Assembly: GCF_030694085.1 (NCBI RefSeq)
Contig: NZ_JAUXZE010000073.1
Coordinates: 124,001-188,000 of the forward strand
Direction: 5' to 3'
Source: Tabrizicola sp.
GTDB lineage: Bacteria > Pseudomonadota > Alphaproteobacteria > Rhodobacterales > Rhodobacteraceae
Length of the DNA: 64,000 bases
In this document: positions 30,785 through 39,164 of the stretch, piece after piece
How positions within the stretch are numbered: the stretch's first letter is position 1
Layout: each line of letters opens with the position of its first letter
The notes under the pieces: generated by a model
What the model was told of the DNA's origin: nothing
Databases searched by the model: none
What the model saw: the letters and a program-made list of their open reading frames with translations, nothing else
Made by a program: the position numbers and the translations under genes

Positions 30785-31270
30785 TCAGGTCGCTTTGGCG
30801 ACCATGCCGGTCACGCCGTTCCAGGCCCCGGCCTTCAGCTCCAGCCCCAGGATGCGGTCGGGGTTTGTCGGCGGCGGCATCTCGATCCCGTCCAGCTTGC
30901 GGAAACCGAAGCGGCTGTAATAGGGCGCGTCGCCGACCAGCATCACCCGCTCCCAGCCCAGCCGCCGCGCCTCGGCCAGGCTTTCGTTGATCAAGAGCGC
31001 ACCCAGACCTTCGCCCTGGTGGGTCGGGTGGACGGCAATCGGGCCAAGGAGCAGGATGTCATGCTCGCCGATCAGCGCGGGCCAGTACCGGATGACTGCG
31101 GCCAGCGCACCGCTGTCGTCACGCAGGGTCAGGCACAGCGGGGCAACAGTCGGGACACCATCGCGCAGACGGTACGACGAAAGCGCAGTTCGGCCTGGGG
31201 CGAAACACAGGTCATAAAGGGCTTCCACCTCCCACCAGTCGTCCTCTGTCTCTTCCTCAAGCCGGTACAC
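30785..31270 (-). CDS. GNAT-family N-acetyltransferase
   Basis: A 161-residue acetyl-CoA-dependent acyltransferase. LLLGPIAVHPTHQGEGLGAL near residue 75 is the acetyl-CoA binding motif A (V-x-P-x-x-Q-G-x-G-x-G/A). The rest (ESLAEARRLGWERVMLVGDA, PYYSRFGFRKL) resembles the YhbS-like group, predicted to act on small molecules. The start is a GTG at 31270 (MYRLEEETEDD); no ATG is nearby. It is divergent from the flavin-reductase-like gene with a 110-bp shared promoter region. Substrate unknown. Confidence 0.85.
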   Translation of the reverse strand: MYRLEEETEDDWWEVEALYDLCFAPGRTALSSYRLRDGVPTVAPLCLTLRDDSGALAAVIRYWPALIGEHDILLLGPIAVHPTHQGEGLGALLINESLAEARRLGWERVMLVGDAPYYSRFGFRKLDGIEMPPPTNPDRILGLELKAGAWNGVTGMVAKAT

Positions 31271-31380
31271 GCGCTGATGATCCCACCCGAAATGCTTGCC
31301 GAATCCACTGGTCCGAAATCACTGGAATCGCGCCGTAACATGGCGCAGTGTCACGATCAATTTGTGAAGCAGGGTTCGTC

Positions 31381-31968
31381 ATGTTCTACCGTCCCGCCGA
31401 TGGCCACGGGCTGCCACACAGCCCGTTTTCGGCCATCGTCTCGCCCCGGCCCATCGGCTGGATTTCCAGCCGCGCTGCGACTGGCGACAACCTGGCACCC
31501 TATTCCTTCTTCAACGCCGTGGGCTACACCCCGCCACAAGTGATGTTCGCGGGCGACTGCCGCGACAGCATGGTCAACGCGCTGGAGACGGGCGTCTTCG
31601 CGGTGAACATCGTCGCCGAAGCGGCGCTGGAGGCGATGAACGCCACTTCCGCCCGCTTCCCGCGCGGCACGGATGAATTCCTGGCTGCCGGGGTGGCCAA
31701 GGCCGAATGTGTCGCCATCAACTGCCCGCGCGTGGCGGATGCTCCGGCCACGCTGGAATGTCGCGTGGTCAAGCTGGTGGACCTGATCGGCCCCGAGAAA
31801 CTGATGCTGGGCGAGGTGGTGGGCATCCACATCCGCGATGACTGCCTGGTGGACGGTCGGCTTGATCCGACGCGCTATCATCCGGCGGCACGGCTTGGGT
31901 ATCACGATTATACCTTCGTCCGCGAAGTGCGCGAACTGCGCCGTCCGAAAGACCCCGCAAAGGGATGA
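31381..31968 (+). CDS. Flavin-reductase-like FMN-binding protein
   Basis: A 195-residue protein of the flavin reductase-like split-barrel family. MFYRPADGHGLPHSPFSAIV, SPRPIGWISSRAATGDNLAP, FNAVGYTPPQVMFAGDC and ETGVFAVNIV are typical. LECRVVKLVDLIG and GEVVGIHIRDDCLVDGRLDP complete the fold. Members bind FMN and either supply reduced flavin or act as small-molecule reductases. I prefer the ATG at 31381 over the in-frame ATG at 31348. Its stop overlaps the start of the PACE gene (ATGA), so the two are cotranscribed. Confidence 0.85.
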   Translation: MFYRPADGHGLPHSPFSAIVSPRPIGWISSRAATGDNLAPYSFFNAVGYTPPQVMFAGDCRDSMVNALETGVFAVNIVAEAALEAMNATSARFPRGTDEFLAAGVAKAECVAINCPRVADAPATLECRVVKLVDLIGPEKLMLGEVVGIHIRDDCLVDGRLDPTRYHPAARLGYHDYTFVREVRELRRPKDPAKG

Positions 31969-32384
31969 CCCCCACCCACCGCAAGATCGTCTACGCCGTC
32001 AGCTTCGAGACGCTGGGGACGCTGGTCGCTTCGGCCTTTCTCTGGACCGTCTCCGACGCCAGTGCCGGGTCGTCGCTGGCCCTGTCGATCCTGACCGCCA
32101 CCATCGCGCTGTGCTGGAGCGTCGGCTTCAACACCGTCTTCGAGTCCTGGGAGGCGCGGCAGGCGGTGCGGGGCCGCTCCCTTCGCCGCCGCACGGCCCA
32201 TGCGCTTCTGTTCGAGGGCGGCCTCGTCCTGATCTGCATCCCGGTCATGGCCTGGTGGCTGCAGGTCGGCTACCTGCAGGCGCTGGTCTACGAGGGCGGG
32301 CTGATCGTGGTCTTCCTCCTCTACACCTACCTTTTCACCTGGGCCTTCGACCGCTTCTTCGGCCTGCCTGCCTCGGCCCGTTAG
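31965..32384 (+). CDS. PACE-family efflux protein
   Basis: A 139-residue inner-membrane protein with four helices arranged as two similar halves, each opening with an H/E-rich segment: KIVYAVSFETLGTLVASAF and RRTAHALLFEGGLVLICIPV. SVGFNTVFESWEARQA and LLYTYLFTWAFDRFFG end the halves. This is the proteobacterial antimicrobial compound efflux (PACE) layout, related to AceI, which exports biocides and short-chain diamines in exchange for protons. The conserved membrane Glu (in SFETLG) is present. It is translationally coupled to the flavin-reductase-like gene. Confidence 0.83.
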   Translation: MTPTHRKIVYAVSFETLGTLVASAFLWTVSDASAGSSLALSILTATIALCWSVGFNTVFESWEARQAVRGRSLRRRTAHALLFEGGLVLICIPVMAWWLQVGYLQALVYEGGLIVVFLLYTYLFTWAFDRFFGLPASAR

Positions 32385-32402
32385 CCTTTCCGCCCTTTGG
32401 CC

Positions 32403-32430
32403 TTGCGCGGGCGGAGCACTTCTGTATAAG
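32403..32430 (+). promoter_or_regulatory. Promoter for the rpsF-rpsR-rplI operon
   Basis: TTGCGC (32403-32408) and TATAAG (32425-32430) are spaced by 16 bases, about 107 bases upstream of rpsF. The strong -10 box suits a ribosomal-protein operon. Confidence 0.6.
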
Positions 32431-32473
32431 GCCGCATCTTTCCGCTTATCCATGAACCGGCGATGCCTCTCGT

Positions 32474-32505
32474 GGACGGGCTGCGGAGAGGGTCTTTGCC
32501 CGTCC
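32474..32505 (+). promoter_or_regulatory. Hairpin in the rpsF leader (candidate S6:S18 autoregulatory site)
   Basis: GGACGGGC and GCCCGTCC form a perfect 8-bp stem around a 16-base internal region in the 5' leader. Bacterial rpsF leaders commonly carry an S6:S18-binding structure that represses the operon. I cannot verify the consensus loop by eye, so this is a candidate. Confidence 0.4.
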
Positions 32506-32537
32506 TATGAAGCCGCCCCGAAACGAAGGAAGTCTGC

Positions 32538-32981
32538 ATGCCTCTGTATGAGCATGTCTTCATCGCGCGCCAGGACCTGTCCAACGCGCAAGCCGAAGGC
32601 CTTATCGAACACTTCTCGACCGTCCTCGCGGACAACGGCGGCAAAGTCGTTGAGAACGAGTACTGGGGCGTCAAGACGATGGCCTACAAGATCAACAAGA
32701 ACCGCAAGGGCCACTATGCCTTCCTGAAGTCGGACGCGCCTGCCGCTGCCGTTCAGGAAATGGAACGCCTGATGCGGCTCCATGACGACGTGATGCGTGT
32801 CCTGACCATCAAGGTCGACAAGCATGTCGAAGGCGTTTCCGTCCAGATGCAGAAGCGCGACGAGCGCGAAGAGCGTGGCGACCGGGGCGGCTTTGGCGGC
32901 GAACGTCGCGAACGCCCCAGCTTCGGTGGTGACCGCGGCGACCGTGGCGACCGCCCGTCGTTCGGCGCTCCGCGTCGTTGA
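32538..32981 (+). CDS. rpsF: 30S ribosomal protein S6
   Basis: A 147-residue S6. The conserved part, [20 protein letters not shown] through [20 protein letters not shown] and [10 protein letters not shown], occupies about the first 100 residues. It is followed by a long Arg/Gly/Asp-rich tail (repeats like [13 protein letters not shown] and [13 protein letters not shown]) that is common in Rhodobacteraceae S6 and much longer than in E. coli. S6 binds S18 in the platform of the 30S subunit. GAAGG lies 8 bases before the ATG. First gene of a three-gene ribosomal operon. Confidence 0.97.
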   Translation: MPLYEHVFIARQDLSNAQAEGLIEHFSTVLADNGGKVVENEYWGVKTMAYKINKNRKGHYAFLKSDAPAAAVQEMERLMRLHDDVMRVLTIKVDKHVEGVSVQMQKRDEREERGDRGGFGGERRERPSFGGDRGDRGDRPSFGAPRR

Positions 32982-33001
32982 TCTGAGAAAGGACACACAA
33001 A

Positions 33002-33229
33002 ATGGCGAACAAACCGTTTTTCCGCCGCCGCAAGGTCTGCCCCTTCTCGGGCGACAACGCTCCGGCGATCGACTACAAGGACACGCGTCTGCTGCAGCGC
33101 TACATCTCCGAGCGCGGCAAGATCGTCCCGTCCCGCATCACCGCAGTCTCGGCGAAGAAGCAGCGTGAACTGGCCCAGGCCATCAAGCGCGCCCGCTTCC
33201 TGGCCCTGCTGCCCTATGCCGTGAAATAA
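33002..33229 (+). CDS. rpsR: 30S ribosomal protein S18
   Basis: A 75-residue S18: [20 protein letters not shown], then [40 protein letters not shown] and [13 protein letters not shown]. It pairs with S6 at the 30S platform near the mRNA exit. It has normal size for the family, and the single Cys in VCPFSG is typical. It lies 20 bp after rpsF and 13 bp before rplI, with AGAAAGGA as ribosome site. Confidence 0.98.
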   Translation: MANKPFFRRRKVCPFSGDNAPAIDYKDTRLLQRYISERGKIVPSRITAVSAKKQRELAQAIKRARFLALLPYAVK

Positions 33230-33242
33230 GGAGCACCAGACC

Positions 33243-33812
33243 ATGCAAGTGATCCTTCTGGAACGCGTGGCCAAGCTTGGCCAGATGGGCGAAGTCGTCA
33301 ACGTCAAGGACGGCTATGCCCGCAACTACCTGCTGCCGCAGGGCAAGGCGCTGCGCGCGAACGACACCAATGTGAAGTCGTTCGAGGCGAAGAAAGCCCA
33401 GCTGGAAGCCACCAACCTGGAAACCCGCAAGGAAGCCGAAGCTGTCGGCGGCAAGCTGGATGGCCAGACCTTCGTGGTGATCCGTTCGGCGTCGGACGCC
33501 GGGGCGCTCTATGGCTCGGTCACCCCGCGCGATGCCGCTGAAGCCGCGACCGAAGCAGGCTTCACCGTCCACCGTGGCCAGATCATCCTGGATCGCCCGA
33601 TCAAGGACCTGGGCCTGCACACTGTCTCGGTGCAGCTGCACCCGGAAGTCACCGTGAAGATCCGCCTGAACGTTGCCCGTTCGGTGGAAGAAGCGGAACT
33701 CCAGGCGTCGGGCAAGTCGATTGCCGAGCTTGCGGCCGAAGCGGAAGCCGAAGCCGAGTTCGAAATCGCCGAGCTTTTCGACGAAATGGGCGCTGCGGCG
33801 AACGACGAATAA
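33243..33812 (+). CDS. rplI: 50S ribosomal protein L9
   Basis: A 189-residue L9. The N-terminal domain [20 protein letters not shown] followed by [20 protein letters not shown] is highly conserved, then a long helix, then the C-terminal domain GRGGSD-like region ([40 protein letters not shown]). An acidic extension of about 35 residues ([20 protein letters not shown]) exceeds the E. coli length, as is common in alphaproteobacteria. L9 binds 23S rRNA and affects frame maintenance. Last gene of the operon, followed by a strong terminator. Confidence 0.97.
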   Translation: MQVILLERVAKLGQMGEVVNVKDGYARNYLLPQGKALRANDTNVKSFEAKKAQLEATNLETRKEAEAVGGKLDGQTFVVIRSASDAGALYGSVTPRDAAEAATEAGFTVHRGQIILDRPIKDLGLHTVSVQLHPEVTVKIRLNVARSVEEAELQASGKSIAELAAEAEAEAEFEIAELFDEMGAAANDE

Positions 33813-33836
33813 GTCCTTATCCCGCAAGGGTTCTGG

Positions 33837-33866
33837 AAACCGCGCCTGGGCAACCGGGCGCGGTTT
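33837..33866 (+). terminator. Intrinsic terminator of the rpsF-rpsR-rplI operon
   Basis: AAACCGCGCC and GGCGCGGTTT form a perfect 10-bp stem around a 10-base loop, followed by CTGTTT, 24 bases after the rplI stop. The following 216 bp to the next gene show no further structure I can support. Confidence 0.8.
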
Positions 33867-34082
33867 CTGTTTGGGACCGACGGATCGAAAGTCTGAAACG
33901 CGCAGGCCAGAAGCGCCGCATCGGTCCAACGCTGCTGCAATGAGACCGTTGATGCCCTGGCAGTTGGAGCGCGTCGAAATACCGAAACCTATGCCACAGA
34001 CCACCGCAAAGCTTGCCGCGCGTTGACCAGCACTTGTCGGAGGCAGAATAGCCAGACGTCCCTGCCTGGTTAGCGTGGCCCC

Positions 34083-35027
34083 ATGCAGATGACAGCCACC
34101 ACGCGCGGCATCCTGGCCCTCGTCGTAGGGATTGCGGTTTTCTCCTTGCAGGATGTGATCCTCAAGCGGCTGTCCAGCGAATATCCCCTGTATCAGGCGA
34201 TGATCATCCGCAGCCTGACCGCCGTGCCCCTGCTGCTGATCATCGTCCGCTGGCTGGATGGCCGCCTGACCACCATCACAACCCACAACTGGGGCTGGAT
34301 GCTTGCGCGCGGGGTCCTGAACTTTGTCGCTTACACCGCCTATTACCTTGGCCTCGCCGCCCTGCCGATGGCGGACACCGTCGCGCTGTTCTTCACGGCC
34401 CCCCTATTCATCACGATCGCCGCCGCGCTGGTCTTCAAAGAGCGGATCGGCCCGACCAACCTGCTGGCGCTGGTCGCCGGGTTTCTGGGAATGCTGATGA
34501 TCTTCAATCCCAGCGCCAGTCTCTTCGACCCAGCCGCGCTGCTGCCGGTGCTCGGCGCGCTTGGCTATGCGCTGACCCAGCTTGCGACCCGTGTGCTGGG
34601 CCGGACCGAGACGGCGGGGGCAATGACCTTCTGGGGCAACCTGACATTTCTCGCCAGCGCCCTGGCGCTTGCCGTCGTCTTCGGCAGCGGAGCCTATGAC
34701 GGTGCAAGTCACCCTTCGCTTGCTTTCCTGACGCGGGGCTGGCAACCGATGCCGGCCGGCGATCTTCTGCTTTTCATGGCCTGCGGACTGATCGCTTCAA
34801 TCGGGCTGTCGCTCTTGACCTATGCCTATCGCGTTGCGCCCTCGTCCTCGGTCGCACCCTTCGAATACAGCTTCATCATCTGGGGGGTGCTGTGGGGCTG
34901 GCTGTTCTGGGCCCAGCTTCCTGCGGCCCTCGCCTGGGCCGGGATCGCCCTCTTGATCGGGGCCGGGCTCTTGGTGATCCGGGCCGAGACGCAAAACGAA
35001 AAGGCCGCACCCGAAGGCGCGGCCTGA
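34083..35027 (+). CDS. EamA/DMT-superfamily transporter
   Basis: A 314-residue protein with ten predicted helices in two EamA repeats. Marks include GIAVFSLQDVILKRLSSEYP followed by LYQAMIIRSL, then FVAYTAYYLGLAALPMADTV, FFTAPLFITIAAALVFKERI, and in the second half YAYRVAPSSSVAPFEYSFII followed by WGVLWGWLFW. Members export or import small metabolites; S-adenosylmethionine-type and amino-acid-type DMT carriers look alike, so no substrate is assigned. The last ten residues are polar (AETQNEKAAPEGAA). It converges on tig with a short hairpin between. Confidence 0.87.
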   Translation: MQMTATTRGILALVVGIAVFSLQDVILKRLSSEYPLYQAMIIRSLTAVPLLLIIVRWLDGRLTTITTHNWGWMLARGVLNFVAYTAYYLGLAALPMADTVALFFTAPLFITIAAALVFKERIGPTNLLALVAGFLGMLMIFNPSASLFDPAALLPVLGALGYALTQLATRVLGRTETAGAMTFWGNLTFLASALALAVVFGSGAYDGASHPSLAFLTRGWQPMPAGDLLLFMACGLIASIGLSLLTYAYRVAPSSSVAPFEYSFIIWGVLWGWLFWAQLPAALAWAGIALLIGAGLLVIRAETQNEKAAPEGAA

Positions 35028-35037
35028 TCTTCCCTGT

Positions 35038-35053
35038 CGGACCTGGAGGTCCG
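35038..35053. terminator. Short hairpin between the convergent transporter and tig genes
   Basis: CGGACC-TGGA-GGTCCG is a perfect 6-bp stem with a tetraloop, between the ends of the EamA gene and trigger factor. No T-run, so it is a weak terminator call. Confidence 0.35.
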
Positions 35054-35054
35054 C

Positions 35055-36389
35055 TTACATTTCGTCCAGCGCCTCGACGGCTTTCTGAAGTTTCTCTTTC
35101 GAGATTTCCTTGTCGCTCACCTTGGCAAGGCTCACCAGGTGATCGACGACCTTGTCCTCGAACAACGGCGCGCGCAGCTGCTGCTGCATCTGCTGGTTCT
35201 TCTGCACGAATTCGAAGAACTGGCGCTCCTGACCCGGATACTGGCGGGCGGCAGCCAGCACGGCCTGGGTCATCTCGGCATCGGTCACGGTGACCTCGGC
35301 CTTGCGACCGATCTCGGCCAGAAGAAGGCCCAGACGCACGCGACGCTCGGCCAGCTTCTTGTGCTCATCCGTGGTCTCGATGGTGCCGTGGTTGTGGCCG
35401 TGCTCTTCGGGGTGCTCTTCGTGCCACAGCTGGTGCGCGATCTGGTTGGCTTCCGCCTCGACCAGGTTCGCGGGCAGGTCGAACTTGACCATCCCGTCCA
35501 GCTGATCCAGGAGCGAGCGCTTCAGCACCGCGCGGGCCGCGCCCTTGTATTCGGCTTCCAGACGCTCGGCGATCTGGGCCTTGAGGGCAGCCAGGTCGTC
35601 CGCGCCGAACTTCTTGGCCAGCTCATCGTCGATTTCGGCCGGTTTCGGCTCTTTCACCGATTTCACGGTGCAGGCAAAAACCGCAGCTTTGCCGGCGAGG
35701 TGCGCCGCGCCGTAGTTTTCCGGGAACGAGACGTTCACCGACACTTCGTCACCAACCTTGGCACCGACCAGCTGGTCCTCGAAGCCGGGGATGAAAGACT
35801 TCGAGCCCAGCACAAGCGGGTAATCCTCGGCCGAGCCGCCCTCGAACAGCTCACCGTCGACCGAGCCCTTGAAGTCGATCACGATCTGGTCGCCGTCCTT
35901 GGCCTTGGCGCCCTTCTTGCGGTCGTCGAAGGATTGGGCCGAACCTGCCAGGTTCGTCAGCGCTTCCTCGATGGCCTTGTCGTCGGCCTTCACGATCAGG
36001 CGGTCCAGCTTCAGCTTGCCTGCATCGACCTCGGGGATCGGGGGCAGCGCGTCATAGGTCATCTCGACCACGACATCCTGGCCTTCTTTCCAGGTCTCTC
36101 CGCCGACCATCTTCACTTCGGGCTGCAGCGCGGGGCGGTCACCGGACTTGTCGAAATGGTCCTTCATCGCGCTGTCGATGGCTTCCTGCATCGCGTCGCC
36201 CATGATCCGGGTGCCGAACTGCTTTTTCAGGATCGCCAGCGGGACCTTGCCCTTGCGGAAGCCCTTGATCTCGACCTCGGGCTGCGCTTCCAGAAGCTTT
36301 TCCTGGACCTTCGCGTCGAGTTCGGCTGCCGTCACCGTGATGGTGTAGCCGCGCTTGAGGCCTTCGTTCAGGGTCTCGGTGACCTGCAT
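35055..36389 (-). CDS. tig: Trigger factor (ribosome-associated chaperone, peptidyl-prolyl isomerase)
   Basis: A 444-residue trigger factor that binds nascent chains at the exit tunnel. The N-terminal ribosome-binding domain has [20 protein letters not shown] and the signature [20 protein letters not shown] around residue 45. The FKBP-like PPIase domain has [20 protein letters not shown] and [20 protein letters not shown] around 160-215. A helical C-terminal domain follows, with a His-rich [14 protein letters not shown] insertion near residue 330, and the protein ends [12 protein letters not shown]. The ATG at 36389 is preceded by GGAAGGACG. The gene lies downstream of tRNA-Leu on the same strand. 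Confidence 0.96.
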   Translation of the reverse strand: MQVTETLNEGLKRGYTITVTAAELDAKVQEKLLEAQPEVEIKGFRKGKVPLAILKKQFGTRIMGDAMQEAIDSAMKDHFDKSGDRPALQPEVKMVGGETWKEGQDVVVEMTYDALPPIPEVDAGKLKLDRLIVKADDKAIEEALTNLAGSAQSFDDRKKGAKAKDGDQIVIDFKGSVDGELFEGGSAEDYPLVLGSKSFIPGFEDQLVGAKVGDEVSVNVSFPENYGAAHLAGKAAVFACTVKSVKEPKPAEIDDELAKKFGADDLAALKAQIAERLEAEYKGAARAVLKRSLLDQLDGMVKFDLPANLVEAEANQIAHQLWHEEHPEEHGHNHGTIETTDEHKKLAERRVRLGLLLAEIGRKAEVTVTDAEMTQAVLAAARQYPGQERQFFEFVQKNQQMQQQLRAPLFEDKVVDHLVSLAKVSDKEISKEKLQKAVEALDEM

Positions 36390-36537
36390 GGGGGGACGTC
36401 CTTCCTGGTTCATTCGGGCGCGGATGCGCAATACTCCGCGGGCACAGAGCGGAACCCTGCGCGCGTTGGCGGGCCTGATAGCAAAGCTTTCCGTCCGATG
36501 TAAGGGGGAATCGCCAGCCGGACGCACGGGGTGGGGC

Positions 36538-36622
36538 TGGTGCGGGTGAAGGGACTTGAACCCCCATGCCTTGCGGCGCCGGAACCTAAATCCGGTGCGT
36601 CTGCCAGTTCCGCCACACCCGC
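36538..36622 (-). tRNA. tRNA-Leu (anticodon TAG)
   Basis: On the minus strand GCGGGTG pairs with CACCCGC as a 7-bp acceptor stem, followed by discriminator A and an encoded CCA. The anticodon arm is CCGGA-TTTAGGT-TCCGG, giving anticodon TAG (reads CUA/CUN leucine). The long variable arm (after TTCCGG, CGCCGCAAGGCAT) and the GGGGTTCAAGTCCC T-arm are those of a type II tRNA-Leu. Confidence 0.95.
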
Positions 36623-36804
36623 CGACCAGCCCTGGCCTTCTAGCAAAGCATCGCCGGGGGCGCGAGGGGGCAAATGCGCTGCCCCATTTGCGACACAGCC
36701 GCCGATTTGCGGCCACATCTGCCCCGAAATCACCGAACTGGCATCGAATACCCAACACAAACCCGGACCAGAACTGATGCAGGGACAGTAGAAGGAACGT
36801 GGGA

Positions 36805-37287
36805 ATGGACTCCGAAGCTCCGTTTTCCAGATCGGCCGGCGGCGCGGGAAGTGACCCGCAGCCCGGAATGATCGCCGGCACAATGGTGCGGACGCTCGAT
36901 GGGGTCCTGCCCGTCGAATACCTGACCCCGGGCGACCGGATCGTGACGCGCAGCGGCGCGCGGCGGCTGACTTCGGTGTCGGTCCAGGCGCGCAAGGTTG
37001 TCGATCTGGTGCGCATCCGCGCTTCGACCATCGGCCATGACCGGCCCGAGCAGGACCTGCTGGTGTCCACCGGCCAGCCGATCCTGATCCGCGACTGGCG
37101 GGCCAAGGCGATCTTCGGCGTGCCGGTGGCTGCAATTCCGGCATCGCGCCTGGCGGATGGCGAATTCGTCTGCCTTGAAACCCATGCCCAGGTCCGGCTG
37201 TTCACCCTGCGCTTTGACGAGGATGAGGTGATCTATGCCGAAGGGCTGGAGCTGGCCTGCCCGGCCTTCCTGCCCGAACTGGCCTGA
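36805..37287 (+). CDS. Stand-alone Hint-domain protein without the catalytic cysteine
   Basis: A 160-residue protein dominated by a Hedgehog/intein (Hint_2-like) domain. [20 protein letters not shown] followed by [15 protein letters not shown] begins it, then [20 protein letters not shown], and the domain closes with [20 protein letters not shown]. In many Rhodobacteraceae such domains sit at the end of large secreted proteins and start with CFxxGT. Here the cysteine position is Gly, and nothing precedes it but about 23 residues, so self-splicing is not expected. The ATG at 36805 has GAAGGA 8 bases upstream; a GTG at 36799 is possible. It stands alone, after tRNA-Leu. Function unknown. Confidence 0.7.
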   Translation: MDSEAPFSRSAGGAGSDPQPGMIAGTMVRTLDGVLPVEYLTPGDRIVTRSGARRLTSVSVQARKVVDLVRIRASTIGHDRPEQDLLVSTGQPILIRDWRAKAIFGVPVAAIPASRLADGEFVCLETHAQVRLFTLRFDEDEVIYAEGLELACPAFLPELA

Positions 37288-37461
37288 CCCCGAAACTCCC
37301 CTAACCACGAACTCGCCTGACCCTGCCCTCGCCTGACCCCGCCCTAACCTGACGCAGCGTCGCACTAGGCCTGCAGCGCCAAATCGCTACTATCGCGGCA
37401 TGACGCGCGCCCTTACGGACCTCTGTCCCTGTCCAGCCTCGACGCCCGTCCGGCGCCCGGG

Positions 37462-39054
37462 ATGAGCTTTGACTACATCATCGTCGGGGCAGGCTCGGCA
37501 GGTTGCGTCCTTGCCAATCGCCTCAGCGCCAACCCCGCGACCCGGGTCTGCCTGATCGAAGCCGGTCCCGCCGACCGCAATCCGATGATCCACATGCCCT
37601 TCGGCCTGGCCGCGTTGGCCCATATGCGATGGTTGAACTGGGGGCACGAGACCGACGCCGAAGCGCAGCTGCACCACCGCCGCCTGTTCTGGCCGCGCGG
37701 ACGGGTTCTGGGTGGGTCCAGCTCGATCAACGCGATGATCTACATGCGCGGGCATCCGCAGGATTATCGCGACTGGGCCAGACTTGCAGGGCCCGATTGG
37801 GACTGGCCGCGCGTCCGGGCGATCTTCAAGGACCATGAGGACAACCTGGCTCTTCGGGACGACCACCACGGCCAGCATGGCCCGTTGACTGTCAGTGACC
37901 TCGCCCAGCCCAACCCGCTGTCCCGCGCCTTCGTCCGGGCGGGCGTCGAATCCCGGCTGGCCGAAAACCCCGACTTCAACGGCACCTCGCAAGAGGGCGT
38001 CGGCCTTTATCAGGTCACCCAGCGCGGTGGTCGCCGCTTATCCTCGGCGCAGGCCTTCCTTGTTCCGGTCCTGGACCGGCCGAACCTGACCCTGATCACC
38101 AAGGCGCAAGTCCACCGCGTCGCGTTCGAAGGCCGCCGCGCCACCGGCGTCCAGCTTCGCGACCAGACCCTGCCCCTGGCCCAGGGCGGCGAAGTGATCC
38201 TGAGCGGCGGAGCGATCAACTCGCCGCAGCTACTCATGCTGTCGGGCATCGGTCCCGGGGCGCATCTGCAGGCGATGGACATCCCGGTTCTGCACGACGC
38301 GCCCGAAGTCGGGGCGAATCTGGCCGACCACCTGGACATCACTGTCCAGGCCGCGCTGAAGGGCCGCGAGGCGATCGGCATTGCGCCCGGCTTCCTGCCC
38401 CGCGCCCTCCGCGCGACCTGGGCCTACCTGCTCCGCGGTCAGGGAGAGTTCACCTCGAACGTCGCCGAGGCCGGGGGCTTTGCCCGCTCGGACCCCAGCA
38501 GGGAACGGCCCAACCTGCAGTTCCACTTCATCCCGGCCTACCTTCATGACCACGGTCGCCGCCTTTCCCTGGGCTACGGGCTGACGCTGCATGTCTGCGA
38601 TCTTCTGCCGAAAAGCCGGGGACGGATCAGCCTTGCTACGCCCGACCCGATGGCCCACCCCCGGATAAACGCCAACTACCTTGCCGACCCCGAGGACCTT
38701 CCCACCCTTCTCGCCGGCTTGAAACTCGCCCGCCGCATCCTGAACGCCCCGGCCCTTGCCTGCTACGTCGCAACGGAAACCCTTCCGGGCGCAAGGCTCG
38801 TCAGCGACGCCGACCTCAAGGCCGACATCCGCACCCGGGCCGAGACGATCTACCATCCGGTCGGCACGTGCCGGATGGGCCTTGACGCAGGCTCGGTCAC
38901 CGATCCCGAAGGCCGGGTGCGGGGCACCGAGGGGTTGCGGGTGGTGGATGCCTCGCTCATGCCGCAGATCATCGCGGGCAATACCAATGCACCGACGATG
39001 ATGATTGCCGAGACCATCGCCCGGCGCATCCTGCGGCAAACGCCTGCAACCTGA
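37462..39054 (+). CDS. GMC-family FAD oxidoreductase (choline dehydrogenase-like)
   Basis: A 530-residue GMC flavoenzyme. It has the FAD-binding DYIIVGAGSAGCVLANRLSA at the N-terminus, the GMC signature PRGRVLGGSSSINAMIYMRG near residue 78, SGGAINSPQLLMLSGIGPGA near 253, and the C-terminal YHPVGTCRMG with catalytic-type His. VVDASLMPQIIAGNTNAPTM followed by MIAE is also typical. GMC enzymes oxidise alcohols such as choline, polyols or aryl alcohols. Length and motifs suit the choline-dehydrogenase-like group, but no betaine genes are adjacent, so the substrate is open. The Pho box of pst begins right at its stop codon. Confidence 0.9.
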   Translation: MSFDYIIVGAGSAGCVLANRLSANPATRVCLIEAGPADRNPMIHMPFGLAALAHMRWLNWGHETDAEAQLHHRRLFWPRGRVLGGSSSINAMIYMRGHPQDYRDWARLAGPDWDWPRVRAIFKDHEDNLALRDDHHGQHGPLTVSDLAQPNPLSRAFVRAGVESRLAENPDFNGTSQEGVGLYQVTQRGGRRLSSAQAFLVPVLDRPNLTLITKAQVHRVAFEGRRATGVQLRDQTLPLAQGGEVILSGGAINSPQLLMLSGIGPGAHLQAMDIPVLHDAPEVGANLADHLDITVQAALKGREAIGIAPGFLPRALRATWAYLLRGQGEFTSNVAEAGGFARSDPSRERPNLQFHFIPAYLHDHGRRLSLGYGLTLHVCDLLPKSRGRISLATPDPMAHPRINANYLADPEDLPTLLAGLKLARRILNAPALACYVATETLPGARLVSDADLKADIRTRAETIYHPVGTCRMGLDAGSVTDPEGRVRGTEGLRVVDASLMPQIIAGNTNAPTMMIAETIARRILRQTPAT

Positions 39055-39073
39055 CTGTCATACAGCTTTTACA
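39055..39073 (+). promoter_or_regulatory. Pho box upstream of pstS
   Basis: CTGTCATACAGCTTTTACA contains a perfect CTGTCATA half-site followed 11 bases later by a TTTACA half-site, the PhoB-binding layout. It lies 92 bases upstream of the pstS ATG and implies induction by phosphate limitation. Confidence 0.65.
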
Positions 39074-39164
39074 ATTCTGCAATCTAAGCGTCACGCGACG
39101 GGACTAGAGCCGGGACAGGCCGACAGGGCCACACAAGATGCTGCACGAAATCAGGAGTGCCTCG

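Noticed and set aside
37288..37400. Repetitive CCTGACCC/CCTAACC stretch between the Hint gene and the GMC oxidoreductase
   Set aside because: Low-complexity C-rich sequence with irregular spacing; no palindrome, tandem period or coding frame I could support.
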